A DNA stretch of 64,000 nucleotides from Batrachochytrium dendrobatidis JAM81 (GCF_000203795.2 NW_006281099.1:109677-173676), one strand, 5' to 3'. Positions 36,069 to 49,000 are shown, counted from the first letter of the stretch. Translations and numbers: made by a program. The notes: a model not told the origin generated them from the sequence alone.

Positions 36069-36593
36069 TTGCACATCAAACTGAAAGCATCAAGTAGTGG
36101 TAGTGAAACCTGCAGCGAGTCACATTCTCTAACATGTAGTTATTCTTCATCAGATACTTGCAGTACGGAAAGCCTTGCAGATTCACCACCATCCTTTCAA
36201 TGCATCTTTTTATACACTCCAATCCATTTATTGTCCGAATCAAATCGAATCACTTTTGTTCATCATCTTCATCAAGCAAATCTACAGGAATCATTGCTGC
36301 ATTCCATCGATGCAGTGATGGTCGCTGCTGGATGGATATCCTCTTACCCTTTGCAAACCATCACTCGCACTTGCATTGTATGCATTACTACAGAGATGGT
36401 AGATACTGTTTTGGAGTATTTTTTTCAAGCTACTCGAAAATGGCTGCACAATGACTGCGACAATGTGAATCAAAACAGCAAGAACCGACACCAGATTTGG
36501 ATATATTCCATCAAGGTCATCGAGTGTTTACAAATACCTTTTATGTATCTGGACAAAGACGATCACTTTGAACACTTTATTGCCGTCTTTTAA
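36069..36593 (+). CDS. Hypothetical protein, 5' end unresolved
   Basis: An open frame of 174 codons that begins with TTG; the first in-frame ATG is well inside, so a spliced upstream exon is likely. The N-terminal part is Ser/Cys-rich (SYSSSDTCSTESLADSPPS), followed by a mixed alpha/beta-like segment with CIFLYTPIHLLSESNRITFV and DAVMVAAGWISSYPLQT. I recognise no family. The frame is read through without low-complexity bias and ends 7 bp before a MITE, as other genes here do, which mildly supports it. It could still be a chance frame. Confidence 0.35.
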   Translation: MHIKLKASSSGSETCSESHSLTCSYSSSDTCSTESLADSPPSFQCIFLYTPIHLLSESNRITFVHHLHQANLQESLLHSIDAVMVAAGWISSYPLQTITRTCIVCITTEMVDTVLEYFFQATRKWLHNDCDNVNQNSKNRHQIWIYSIKVIECLQIPFMYLDKDDHFEHFIAVF

Positions 36594-36600
36594 CTCGATA

Positions 36601-37009
36601 CAGCTATCCAAAAGGTTTAATAGTATAGAGAACACCAAATGGCATAATAAACCACGAGTCCTATGAAATGAGTGACCATGTATTGAACAGTATTGTGTTT
36701 TTAAACGTTTTAGTTGACTGGGTTTTAGGATACAGCAAATGTGCTTGATTAAAAATAATCGGATCCAATGTTTGGATCCCAATCAATGAATCTGATGAGC
36801 GTACAATATAGGGTTATCAGAAGAGAATAACTCGAGTTTAAACCAATGGTTTGATTGTATGTGCACCATATGATGAACATTGCGTTTATTGAAAAGTTGT
36901 GAATATCTATCAAGAAGTCAGCACACATTAATCATTGTCATCTCAAAGCAAAATAGAGGCAGTCGCTGCAAAATAAGTATAACAATTCCACTTTACATGA
37001 ATGCGACTG
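36601..37009. mobile_element. MITE copy 7
   Basis: A 409-bp element. The right end TTTACATGAATGCGACTG is followed by TA (37010-37011). The left end CAGCTATCCAAAAGG is preceded by TA (36599-36600) but has diverged from the TIR consensus. The interior shares ATAATAAACCAC, TGAACAGTATTGTG and CTATCAAGAA with sister copies. It fills the space between the 3' ends of the hypothetical gene and the PI4K gene. Confidence 0.7.
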
Positions 37010-37168
37010 TAATAAATTATTATTAAACTTGCATAGATATTTCTTAATCTATAGCTAGGATTCGATAACTTGTGATATGGTGTATAAGTGGTTCATACGC
37101 ACAGCTTTCCCAAAAATAAATTGGAATATATTTAAACAATAGTCTAGAACAAAGCTTGGCCACGCATT

Positions 37169-40100
37169 CTATAAAATCCCATTGGCATAGTACTATTCAA
37201 GAATGAAATAAACGCTTAGGCTTGGTAGATCATCTCTTATTAGCTATTGAAAGCAAGTTGAATACATACCTGAAATGAATCATACAACTTTGTAAACATA
37301 TTGTTGCAGCTGCTGTCAATCAAGCGATCGACAAATTCGCCAACCTGAGCTTCAGTCATGACGAGTTGGAAACGATCTCGTAATGCTTCGGAAACTGGAT
37401 ACTTTGTGTTGGGTAAATGTGCTCCATCGTTCAACGTACGCGCTGGTGGTACGCCAGCAGGACTGGCAGATGGAGAGTGTGAGAGAATAGATGTAGGTAT
37501 TCCACTGACACCAGGTGTTGAAGACATGCTGATTCCATTGGACATTGAGACAGAAGATAAAGCAGATGTTGCAGGCATCGATGAAGGTTTTGGCGTGACA
37601 CCAGTAAAGCACGGCAACAATGAATCTAACAATCCACAATAGTCGCAGATACAAGTGAATACACGTACAAAAGCCCATCGTCAATAACCAGAAATCTCCA
37701 TCACAGTTACTTGGCATGCTGTCAATATTAAAAACCAACTCTCACCTTTTTCCATAATCTCAACCAGGCACAGGATTGAATCGGCAGATTTCCGCAAGGC
37801 CAAGAAAGCTTCCTTGACTAATGCTCGAAACTCGCCAAATTTACGTGATCGAATCCCACCAAGAATGTCCAAATATTCTTGCGGAAGCTTAAATGGTGCC
37901 AACTCAAATCCAACCGACCCGGGACTGTTTGTCAACATAAACCCAAAATCAATATGTGTACAATGCCCTTCTAAATCAAGTAGTATATTGCCATTATGTC
38001 TACATTTTAAACGCATTTGGTTTTTGTATACATTGGGTAGTATCATTGTCTTGCTTGTTAGTTGTTGAGCATAAAACATGGCAGCAATACATCCAAGTTA
38101 TATTTTTGTACAAAATCAATTTACCTATCCTTGATTTGCAAGAGATAGCAGATGATGGAGTAGCCTGCCAAACTACGCATAAAGTTGTCTTGGGCTCGTT
38201 GGAAATTATCACATCCAGGATGTCCAAACTCCTAAATATAAAAATCAGCAACCAACCATACAGCACAGTCTATAAAGTGTTTAGTACACTCACCTTGATG
38301 AAATAGTCATATAGAGTAAAGGCAATTCCCTGTTGGTTTAGATTGCGTGCATAGCCCTCCTTTTTGATTGAATGGATCGAAATGGCATCACGGATAGTCT
38401 CCACTAGCCCACTCTGTTCAGAGGTGATTAGCATTCTAAAGCTATACACCCAGACGGAAACATGATTTTCGCTCCAAATATGCTGCATTTCGGAAATCAG
38501 TTGCAAGGCAAGTTTCTCCTGTCGAAGATCTGCTCCAGACTTGACAATCACCGAAATAAGATCCCAATTAGGGTGACGACCAAATGGAGATGCCAGTCGA
38601 ATACGCTCTTTTTTGATACGCCACGGCTCACGAAAGACTGATGCGCTTGGATCATCCAAGTCTTTTTTTAATGAATCAGTGCGAAGTCGTTGTTCTTGCT
38701 TGGCCGGTAAAATCTCCTCCACTCCACTCACAACTGAATATCTTTTTCCGAGACTACTGGTTGATGCAGCAGCAGACACAATAGCACTAGGCGATGCAGC
38801 CTCGTTGTGTTTAGTATCGCCGTTGTTAAAGTCGTGGGAAGATTGTACATCGCTGGTAGGATATTCTTGCTCAAACTGCAGAGCAAGAGCTTCCATACGC
38901 TGCTGTTCCAAAGCCATCATTTCTTTAATCACACGACCACGGATTGCTTCAAAATCGTTACGCATGGTGTTATGGGTGCGTCGGTCGGTGGACTGTGGAA
39001 CACCACCACTACTAATTGACCGAAATAGTTGGCCACCTCTATTTGGAGATTGTCCCCGTACGTGACCATGAGTGGTAGTAACATTTGCTAGCGTTCCTTG
39101 CTCAGATATATGCCTTTGACGTGGTGAATACACATCCCCTGTTCCAGAAACTGTACTATACGAGCCATTACTCACTGTATTAGACCTAGACGGTGGATGC
39201 ACAGTAGAGTCCTTTTGTTGTTGTTGATATAATTGAGCCAACATGACTGCAGCCGTTCGCATCCGTTCAGAAAACTCATCTCCGCCTATAGCTGACATGC
39301 TCATCTGTCTTCCAGTGCCTCTTGCGCTTTGGACAGGTGGATTATATGACAGATGGGTCATTCTACTTGTTCCGCTTTGACTGCCTGGAGAATTAAATAA
39401 AGAGTTTGCACTCATTGTAGACGCAGAATTGATATAGTGTGAAGATTGAGCTGTTATATCTGCAGAGCGACTGTTTGCACTCGTTAATGGTTTTAAAACA
39501 GTAGGCTGTTTAATGGCTTTAGAAAAGGATTGACGTCGGTCAAGCACTTCACGATAGTATTCCGCTGAACTGGCATTCGATAAAGACAATTGATCTGTAT
39601 TGTCGACTAAAATCACAATCGTTTTAAAAATCAGTAATCCATTTTAAAAGACCAATTCATCAGTATGAGCAAGAGTTTGGGATATTTACTTTGATCTCCA
39701 TGAAGATCGCTTAGAGATGACACTCTTCTTGAACTGTGACCTCCATTTTCATCAGCCAACTGCCTGACAGCTTTACGAGTCATGATGCGATGATTGGTTG
39801 ACACAACTTCAATCATCATTAAATATGGAACGCGATCGGCTGAATTCAATACCACAGCATCTGCAGGACTGACTCGCACAACACGATGATGCATCGGATG
39901 CTGCGAGTCAGACGGACACCAAAATGGAATGCACACATCTGCAGGAAGATTATGGTTGAGAAGTGTGAGTTCTGCAACAAGCATGCTCTGTCGTGCTGAT
40001 TTTGGAACTGCTCGAAGTCTGTCGGAAATATCTACAAGAGTCATAATGAACTGAATTTCAGAATGAAAGTAATGTGACGATATCAAATGTGATTGATCGC

Positions 40101-41839
40101 GAAGAGCTAATGCTGTTGTGTTGCTGTCTGTAGACATGGTAGAAACTCGCCGATTGGCAAAGGTATTAGTTGGCGCTGATGATGCATAAATTGGTGATGT
40201 GGTAGATCCTTGGATATTGCGTATTTGATCGTTCAAGTTTGCAGTTTCGGCAAACTCTGGTGGGCAATGAATAGAGCTGCCACTGATTGATGCAGCAACC
40301 AACCCTGTAGTTTTGCGTACAAAGTTTGTAAACGAAAATGCAGATCCTTTGGAAAGTTCATCTAATGAGGGTGAACTGGTGGGTATCCGTGTAAGTAGCT
40401 TGAGATTTAAAAACGCAGGTAAAATATTATAATGCTGTGGACTTTTGTGACCCAATGAAGCCTTTGTGGAATCTTCGTCTTCAAATGATACTGTTGATGA
40501 GTTGTCATTTTCAAGAATATCTGCATCGGGGTCTTCAATCACATCAATGGTACGAGGATATCGTGCCTGAGTGAGAATCATTCTAGATGATGCTTTGAAA
40601 ACGGTTGGGTTACCAAACCCAGCAAGAATAACTCCCATGCCAACAATGGATGGGGGAATATGAGAATAAATGCGTCCAAATGAAGGCCATGCTGGAATCA
40701 GTCGAGTTGAAGGTGCTGTGGTAGTAGCAGCAAATTTATCCTCGGTGTCTTGATTGGTAGAAATAGTTGGAAATTCCATCTGAGTTGGGCTGTCATCTGC
40801 CTGACAAATATCATTGGACGCTTGTGCAGTTATTTCATTGGATGAATCTAAAGATAATTCTACAGTTTTGGAAAAAACGGCACTGTCCAATCCTGCATTC
40901 GACTCTGTACTAGTAGTGGCAACTGGAGAAACAGGTGTATCATCAAAAATAATAGTTTGACAGGTATGGTACATTCGCTGGCAGTGTCGAAAAGAAGCAT
41001 TCTGTACATTATGTAATTGCATATCTTTTAAATAAGCATCCAAAATCCACAATGTCTAGGATTTATCAAGCGTGCAGATTCGAGTTGTATAAAATGTGAG
41101 TAAAATCAAGAATAGTATGCCAATTATGCTGTTTCAATGATCCAGTATCAACTCCAAAATAAGAAATATTTGAAATACATACAATTACAGCCATATGTTG
41201 AGAGGATCGACATAAATCTGCCAGAAATGCCTCGAGTGCTACAGATTGACTTGGTCTGGTAATGGCCATATGACTGATAAGATCAATCGAAATTCAAAGT
41301 ATTCCAAAGTAGCATTCAAGTTCATATATATAGTGGCCAAGGTTAGTCTACAGTATAATATCGAGTTAAATCGCATAAATGGATGGAATTAAGCTGAACT
41401 GAAGCCATAACATGGCGGTTGAGCAAATGTCAATACATAGAATTCCCAATCTCAGGGTTTAAATAATCCAGAATAAATTCAAAATTAAAGCCATTCAATA
41501 TGAACATGTATAGCTAGATATTCAAGCTCCTCCATTACTAGACCCTCACCAGAGTTGTGGCAACAGAAACTCGATATCATTTTCAGGAAACTTGCGAAGC
41601 GCATCACAAATATAATGATGGATACCAACAGATTCAGAATGTCGATGCAGATATGACAAGGCTAAACGGGCATCAAAAAAGTCGCTTTCAAACAGACGTA
41701 AAAGCCAGCTACTTGGTTGAGTAGAAGCCTGAGTAGGAGCACGTTTCTTTTTTGTTGTACGGTCAAATTCAAGTGCTAAAAACGAAGTGGAAATATCTTC
41801 ACTGGCACTATCAACTGTCGCATCGGTCGCTCCCTCCAT
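37169..41839 (-). CDS. PIK1: Phosphatidylinositol 4-kinase, Pik1/PI4K-III-beta type
   Basis: Eight exons (41550-41839, 41183-41273, 39690-41055, 38294-39606, 38125-38231, 37746-37999, 37270-37625, 37169-37192) join in frame to 1266 residues. The N-terminal lipid-kinase-unique helical region has SSWLLRLFESDFFDARLALS and ESVGIHHYICDALRKFPEND. After a long polar linker comes the catalytic domain: EPWRIKKERIRLASPFGRHP, GADLRQEKLALQLI, GYARNLNQQGIAFTLYDYF, LAGYSIICYLLQIKDRHNGN, HIDFGFML and FELAPFKLPQEY. The kinase makes PI4P at the Golgi in other fungi. The last exon is only 24 nt and supplies YYANGIL, the conserved extreme C-terminus, after TKLYDSFQ; without it the frame would end in an atypical tail. 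Confidence 0.93.
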
Positions 41840-41978
41840 TCACTGTCGCCTGCAGTTGTTTGCTGCTGCTGGTTGAACTCGCTTAAATCCACTCCACACG
41901 ATCTGTCCAAGAGTCACGTGTATTCACTCACTTTTATGTATTTTCAACACTCGACTCTAGATGATCGATTTTATTGTA

Positions 41979-42986
41979 TTACAGCACTCCCCAAAACTCC
42001 TCCAGTGCGCATGTCTGCATGCGTTCAACATATTCAGAATCACAATGAAATCGTCAGTTTTTATCGACCGTGTTCACATGGATTCAGCATTACCAACTAC
42101 GCTATAAACTTACCAATTTAGAGCATGTGGCTGCAGCAGATAAAGGATAATCTGAAATTGAAATCTTGTCATCCGCAATGTCATCCACCCAATTGTCTTC
42201 ACCATGAGCCATTGCTCCAATGAAAAATACAAGATTCTGATCTTGTGGAACGCTTGGTAGATAAGAAGAAAGTCGCACGGCAGGAACGTCTGTCGACATG
42301 GCTAAACAGTTTAATCATTGAAATAAAGTCAGTGCGCAATCAGGTAACATTGAGTTGAGTTGGCAGGTTATCAGCAGAGTAGTCGGGATAAACGTTTGAT
42401 ACAAGCCAAAGATGACCACATTTCAATCAGCATCAACATACTGATTTTACGGCAGTTTGGCGGTAAATGATCGGTAATTGGGTTTTTGATCACTTTCAAA
42501 AGCCTATCTGAGCCATCCATAGAACGAATACTAAGTTTATGAAGAAGTTGAACTGGATGCAATACAATCAATTAGCATACTCGACATCTCAATTTCTTGT
42601 CAAGCCATCTACATACCCATCAGACCACAGAATCGCTTAAAAGTTCTAGGAATACGAACATGAGGACTGATCTCAATCAAGGTATTCTTGGCAGTATGAA
42701 TATAGACTTGCAACATTCCAGCTTTGTTTAATGGCGAATCCAGCAAAGCCAGCAAACACTGATGCGTGATATCTGGTCGTGACTCTGAAAGGTCTCTGCC
42801 ATGCTTCTTGAGCAAATGGTGGTGATCATCAACATTCAATAAAGCATAATGTGATTCCTTGTCTTTTCCGAGCTTGACGGTCTCTAGCTGCGCCTGCTCA
42901 AGAACAACAATCAGTCGTTTGGCTGCATTTTTTTCTGCAACGGATTTGGGAACTTTAGGTGCTTTGGGTGGTTGTAATAAATCCAT
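41979..42986 (-). CDS. EMG1: 18S rRNA pseudouridine methyltransferase Nep1/Emg1
   Basis: Exons 42617-42986, 42442-42552, 42114-42301 and 41979-42014 join in frame to 234 residues. SPOUT-class motifs are clear: [81 protein letters not shown] and [16 protein letters not shown]. The last exon of 36 nt adds [11 protein letters not shown], matching the family end. Nep1 N1-methylates the hypermodified pseudouridine of the 18S P-site loop and is an essential SSU assembly factor. Its partner enzyme Tsr3 lies at 60417-61873 in this window. Confidence 0.95.
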
Positions 42987-43363
42987 TGGTTTTAAATATT
43001 CAAATTAAAATTGCTGATGCTTAATGGCTGATTCCAGTGAATGCAAACAACTGGTTCTTTGTTATACTTATTATCTTGAATGAAATTGGCACTAATGTTT
43101 TTTTTCAAAAATGCTGGCAAGTATAATCAATCATCACGTGATATTGTATGTGGTTTTGAGAAACACAAACAGCTGGAAAAGTGGAACTTGATCATCCATA
43201 TTTTACAGGCAATTCACGTAAAATAGAACACCAAGAATCAAGCGGACGCTCACATCTCTATTCCAATACACCCCACATCCTTGACACCTGTTCAACCCTC
43301 AACTTCTATCAAGAATACACTAATCAATATAAAAACAAATCTATACTTTAATCCAATAAGTAT
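42987..43363. other. Intergenic: NEP1 promoter, ABCC 3' region
   Basis: A 377-bp spacer upstream of NEP1 and downstream of the ABCC gene. Its right part is MITE copy 8; the rest shows nothing recognisable beyond a CACGTGA word near 43136. Confidence 0.4.
43206..43340. mobile_element. MITE copy 8, truncated (left end only)
   Basis: The left end CAGGCAATTCACGTAAAATAG is preceded by TA (43204-43205), followed by AACACCAAGAATC and, further on, CTTCTATCAAGAATACAC, an internal family word. The right TIR is missing, and the element seems to have lost its middle or its right part. It ends about 25 bp before the ABCC stop codon. Confidence 0.6.
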
Positions 43364-46300
43364 TTATTCGAGATTCAACATTTTTAAAAACATTTCCACA
43401 TTTTGCTGTCCAGTCTCGTTCACCATAGAACGAAACACGCTTTGTTCATTGGCCATCAATGCTTTGGGTGTATCCAACTCGGCAATCTCGCCTGCATTCA
43501 TCACCAATACACGATCATAGTCCATAATAGTGTTCTAAAATACAAACATGAATTAGCAAAACAATCTATCCATCGTTACAATTCAAAAACACAGGTTTAC
43601 TCACAAGTCGATGTGCAATGGTCAGTACAGTCGAATCAACAAAATCCTCTCTCAAGCATTTTTGAATCACAACATCAGTTTCGTAATCCACATTTGCAGT
43701 GGCTTCATCCATGATCAGAATACGAGGTCGTTTGAGCATCGCACGAGCAAGACATATAAGCTGGCGTTGTCCGACTGATAGATTATCTCCATTTTCTTGA
43801 ACATGGCCATCCAAATTACCCTCTGTTTCAGACACTTTATATTTTATGTTGGCTCGCTCAAGAGCATCCCACAAGTTAGAGTCTGTGAATTGGCCAAAGG
43901 GATCCAGATTGCGGCGGAATGTGCCGGAAAAAAGAACTGGATCTTGTGGAATAATTCCAATATTGGATCGGAGGTCTTTCAATCCAATCTCTTGAATACT
44001 TATACCGTCAACAACGATAGATCCACTGGTAGCTTCAACCATACGGAAAAGTGCTTGAACAAGCGATGATTTGCCCGATCCAGTTCGACCCACAACACCA
44101 ATTTTTTCCTTGTCGCCAATACAGAATGACACATTTTTAAGAACAAGTGGGAGATCGGGTGCATACTTCATCGATAGATTTCGAAATTCAACTGTTCCCA
44201 CTGCCGGCCACGTTGGTGGAGGTCGCACATCCGTAATTTCTGCAGCCTCAACTTCTACTTCGTTGGCATAGTGATTAACACGCTCAACAGCATTCATGTT
44301 GATTTCCGTATCAGTAAACTGTCTAATACAACGATTAAGAGTATTGGTTACTTGTAGAGAGTAAGACAAGGACAGACCCAACAGAGCTGGGGTGAAAGAT
44401 GGGTTGGCGCGAGAAATCAATCCAAAAGAAGCTGCCGAAAAAACCAACAGTGCACCAAAAAACTCAAATCTAACCGACATCCATCGACCTGCCGACATCA
44501 TAAGATAATACGGAGCAGTGTTTTGGTCAAAAAGAAAATAGTTGCGCTTGATAAATCTATCCTGCTCGCGGTATGCACGGATCGTAGCAATTCCATTCAG
44601 CGTTTCGCCAATTTGAGCATACATGGGTGATCGTGCCAATGCATCCAAGCGTTTCAATTCACGCGAAGATGACCGATACACCAATTGGATAAGATAGTAC
44701 ATGCATATCACAGGAACAAACACAATGGCAAACATGGGTGTTGCATACATGATCATTGCAAACACAGATAGAATGGCCAGAAAAGTTTGCAAAAAAACAC
44801 GAAATGACTCGATCAAAGTATTGTCGATTCCATCTTGATCTTTGGAAAACCGATTGATGATTCGGCCTAATGGTGTGGTATCAAAAAAGAGTGTTGGCGC
44901 ACGAACAATGCGCCGAGTAGCAGCTTCATGCAATCGTTGTGCTGCACGAGTTCCAAAATATGTCAAGTAAGCACTGTACACAAATCCAAGTAAAGCTGCC
45001 AGGATGGCCAGAATGCCATAAATAGTCACATACTGCTGCTGTGTGTATGCATGTATAGACTGATTGGTCCAGAAAACAAGCCATACGTCACTTCCTGTTA
45101 TAGCTCCTTGAGCTAATACAACTGTGCATACTAGCCCTATGATAAATGGGATTCCACCAGCAGAACGAAAATAGGTCATCCATACTTTGCCATCAACTGT
45201 ACCCGTGGCTCGATCTTCTGATTGCATCAACTGTCTCGCATCTTTGTCGTCAGTGTCATTGATGTTTGATTCACAGTCCGAATCAATAGCTGGTTTTTCA
45301 GACTCACTAATACTTTGAACACCATCAGTCGCGTCATTGGGAATGCTATGGTCCTCAACATCGTCCACACCGCCATAATTCTTCATCAACAACGAAAACT
45401 CGCCATCATTTTCCATCAATTTGGAATATGTGCCCTGCTCCTTAATCTCACCGTTGCTCATAACAATGATATAATCTACTTTGGGCAGAAAATGGAGCTG
45501 ATGGGTAACCAAAATACGAGTTTTTTCGCTCAAAGCCCCTTGAATGCAATTCTCAAACAGATCACGTCCAACATGCGCATCTACAGCTGATAAAGGATCA
45601 TCCAACAGCACAATATCAGAATTAAAGTATACCATGCGAGCCAAATTGACACGCTGTTTTTGTCCGCCAGACAGATTGATGCCACGTTCACCAATTTGAG
45701 TACGGTCGCCATCTGGAAGGATTTTGAGATCTCGTTCAAGAGAGCATGCACGAACTGTATCAATGTATCGTTTCTCATCGTATGGTTGTCCAAACAGAAT
45801 ATTGTCCTTGATATTGGCATTTTGTATCCATGCTTGTTGTGAAGCGTAGCCCAGACGTGCAGAAAATTGTATGGTTCCAGAAAGTTGTTTCATTTCACCT
45901 ACAAATGCATTGAGAAGACTCGACTTTCCAGAACCAACTGGACCAACCACTGCCACGAGTTTTCCACGTGGTATTTGTATGTTGATATTTCGAAGTGTGG
46001 AACAAGGTATACTTTTGTTGAGTAAAGCGTCAGTTTGTTTGTTTGAAGAATCTAGATTTGCTACTCATGTTTTCAAGACATGCAAATTGTAAGCGTACAT
46101 TTTGAAAATAAAACCTCGAGCCAACAATAATACTACATTTAATAGTATAGCAAGCAAATGATTAGACTGAAATACTTACTAGTGTCCACTTGAGTAGCCT
46201 CATTCTGATTGGTTTTGCTTTTATTTCTGATTTCAAATATCTTTGGACTTGTTTGATCTTCAACAGGCACGACAGCTTGTGGAAGAGAATCCCACAAGAA

Positions 46301-47851
46301 CTCGCCATCTTTTATCTCAATGGCGAATTCTGCATTAGGATCAATGTCTGGCTGGGCTTCCAGCTCAGGAGCAAGAAGTAGCGCTTGCATGCGCTTAAGT
46401 GCTATAGATACCTCGGCATATCCAACAACAACCTGTGGTAAAAACCATAGTGGCATCGGAAGTTGATTAAACCATGCTAGAGATGAAAAGATTGGACCAG
46501 GTTCTAAAATATTGTTCAGACTGTAAATAATGAACGCGATGGAAGCTGCCATTCCCGGCACGGCAATGGAGAATGTCATGATGAATGCAGTGGCAACACT
46601 AAATACAAAAGGAGATTCAAATAGAATGAGCAAACAGATCAAAGGTTTAAATGGCAACAGATACTTTTACATACAAACTCGACAATCAACGCACCATTTC
46701 TTGAACACCAACACAATTTCCTTTTTACGGATGGATTCGATCTGCTCAATAAAGGGGATTTCCCAAGTAAAAAACTTGAGAACGCGGATGCCCTGAAATA
46801 TCTCTTGAGTAAGCTTGACGCGGGAATCAGTCAACAGGACCGATTTAGATCGAATCTTGGTAAGCATACGCATAATAACCAGCTGTAGAGGTATAAAGAG
46901 TGCAATGATTCCAACACCGGCAAAAGCGGCTGGACCAATCTGCCATACCAAAAGAATAGCAATCACGACAACCTGGATGGCAGCAGTCCACAATGTAGAA
47001 AGCAGGGCAAAAAAAATCTCAAAACGAGACATATCCGTCGAGATCAAGTTTGTGACTTTTCCGGCATTAAAGTCTTGCCTAGAAGCAGCAGAAAGACGCA
47101 GAGATTTACGGTAGATCATGGTAGATAGAGCAACACGCACCTTGATGCCCATTTGGATACCACCATAGAGAAACTGATTTTGCAACAGTGTAGATGTGAA
47201 TTGGAGGACGAAAAGAGCAATTGCATAACCAAACCTATTCATAATTTAAACCAGAGTGAGTAACCCAAGCACGATATGACGACTGCAGCATTTAACAATA
47301 TTGGAAAGATCAACACACCCATGACTCAATGGGGGCATTTCGGTATTTTTTGCAATGGCGATTTTAGAGTCGGTAACAAACCCGATAATCAACTTGAGCA
47401 TAAACGGAGAGGTCATGGCGCATACATCGCCAGCTATGCGAAGCAAGGTAAGCGGAAGCAAATCCCAAACAACAACTCGTGTGATTGCTCGACGTAATGA
47501 GGGTTGCATTTTTTTAGGAGTGTCGGCCACTGCACGGCCGACCGCTCCATCAACTAAAATTGGCGTAGCATGATCAGTATGCAAACAGCCATTCAACTCT
47601 TCTTTCCATGCCTGCTCAAAGGTATCTGAAAGATTAGCTGCCTGTACATGACTTGGAAGTTTATAGATATCAGCGGGTACTAAAGGTCGCTTCCACCCCA
47701 GCATCAGAATACCATTGAGCCAGCTGAATGTCATTTTAGAAAAAAAGGACGCAGTGGTCTCTGGACAGTCTATATCTGAGGAAGGAGCAGCTTTAACTTT
47801 AGTCGATTCTAACATCGTCTTCATGCGTTTTGCAATAGTTGGGTCTGGCAT
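43364..47851 (-). CDS. ABC transporter, ABCC/MRP family (with in-frame TAA)
   Basis: Coding segments 47319-47851, 46180-47234, 43605-46051 and 43364-43534 join in frame to about 1401 codons. Layout is TMD1-NBD1-TMD2-NBD2 without TMD0, as in short ABCC exporters (MRP4/Yor1-like). NBD1 has GPVGSGKSSLLNAF, LSGGQKQRVNLAR and IVLLDDPLSAVDAH; NBD2 has GRTGSGKSSLVQALF, LSVGQRQLICLARAM and ILIMDEATANVD. Between VLVFKKW and YLLPFKPL in TMD1 an in-frame TAA (46667-46669) interrupts an otherwise conserved frame. A GT...AG stretch of only 27 nt covering it (46667-46693 or so) would, if spliced, restore the protein. Otherwise this is a nonsense allele, pseudogene or sequence error. Substrate unknown. Confidence 0.85.
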
Positions 47852-48202
47852 TGTATCGTATAATAAGCTAACGTGGCTTTAAAACGGAATAGATTAGCTG
47901 ATAGTATCAGCAACCAACCCAAACTACAGTATATATTTGAGTGCTAATTGATGCGGGGTTGAAGCTGGCCATTTATAGCCCTTGGCTCACCAATTACCAT
48001 CGGCATAGACTCCCGCTTACCCTTTTCTTTTAAAGCAGTTTGCTTTGATACGGTACTATCGGCTATTATGAATTACAACTTGAGATTTATATACCGAGTA
48101 GCTTTATTCGAGTTGCCAAACTATTTCACATCTACTATAACTGATGCTGCGTTGGTTGACTGATATAAATATAAAACATGGAGCGTGATGCTTAATCTGT
48201 GC
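47852..48202. other. Intergenic: ABCC promoter region
   Basis: A 351-bp spacer with no recognisable coding sequence, upstream of the ABCC gene and downstream of the minus-strand orphan ORF. Confidence 0.4.
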
Positions 48203-49000
48203 TTACAATTCCATTGGAATCGAGTTTTCTAGCTCATTCTGCGGATCGTCATTGTCCATATCGGAAGAGTTTGCAACATGCGCATCTGTATGATGTTTTG
48301 TGCACTGGCTAGATTGAGCAAGAATCTGGCCAGGAGAAAGAGGCTCCTGCCATCGAACTAACTGGCCTCCACCAACAGCGAATTCATAGGACGATAGACA
48401 ACTCGTGGGCTTGGATGTCGGTTGGAATTGTGCTCGACAAAATGCATCCACATCAATGTTGCATTCAAAGGAAGCGTCTGCCAACGACCAAGGTGGATTG
48501 CATGCTGGAATAGCCAAACTTTTATCCACCCATTGAGATGAGAGCGCATTGATGTTCTTTTGATTATCAATGCATCTGGTATCTGCTTTGGATTGAATCG
48601 AATATGGAGAATTAGATTCAACCAGGTCATCAAGTGTAGAATCTGGCTCTGAACGACAACAAATACGCTTGTGCATTGGCAACTCAGTCGTGTAACGATC
48701 CAAGTCTACGCTCGTATCCATGGGAAATTCGTCTGGACATGGTCGTTTGCTTTTATTAGAGACATCGACCTGACAAAATGGCTCAGTTGTAGCTAGCTTA
48801 ATGCGTTTAGACTGGATTGTATCATTTTTCAAAATAGCAGTCGTGGCATGAGTAGCCCAAGATCGTTTTCTAATGCTGGTATCCATTGAATGTGGTAATG
48901 AAGATGACTGAACCAAGGGAGTGAATGAATTATCAGCCGAGTATGTTTGTAGAGAGCCGGATGGAACCCAAGTAGAGCGTTGGTGATATTGGATCGACAT
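48203..49000 (-). CDS. Hypothetical Ser/Asp-rich protein, 265 aa
   Basis: A single ATG-initiated frame. I recognise no domain. The sequence has several basic clusters resembling nuclear localisation signals (SIRKRSW, QSKRIKL, NKSKRPC, MHKRICC), repeated PMDTSVD/SMDTSIR phrases and an acidic tail (SDMDNDDPQNELENS). Composition suggests a disordered nuclear protein. The length without stop codons and an ATG just downstream of an AT-rich upstream region favour a real gene, but nothing else supports it. Confidence 0.55.
   Translation of the reverse strand: MSIQYHQRSTWVPSGSLQTYSADNSFTPLVQSSSLPHSMDTSIRKRSWATHATTAILKNDTIQSKRIKLATTEPFCQVDVSNKSKRPCPDEFPMDTSVDLDRYTTELPMHKRICCRSEPDSTLDDLVESNSPYSIQSKADTRCIDNQKNINALSSQWVDKSLAIPACNPPWSLADASFECNIDVDAFCRAQFQPTSKPTSCLSSYEFAVGGGQLVRWQEPLSPGQILAQSSQCTKHHTDAHVANSSDMDNDDPQNELENSIPMEL

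Noticed and set aside
46139..46657. Separate ABC-like gene starting at 46657
   Set aside because: It is in the same frame as the upstream TMD1 segment and starts with TTG in mid-domain; the break is a single TAA, so this is one gene.
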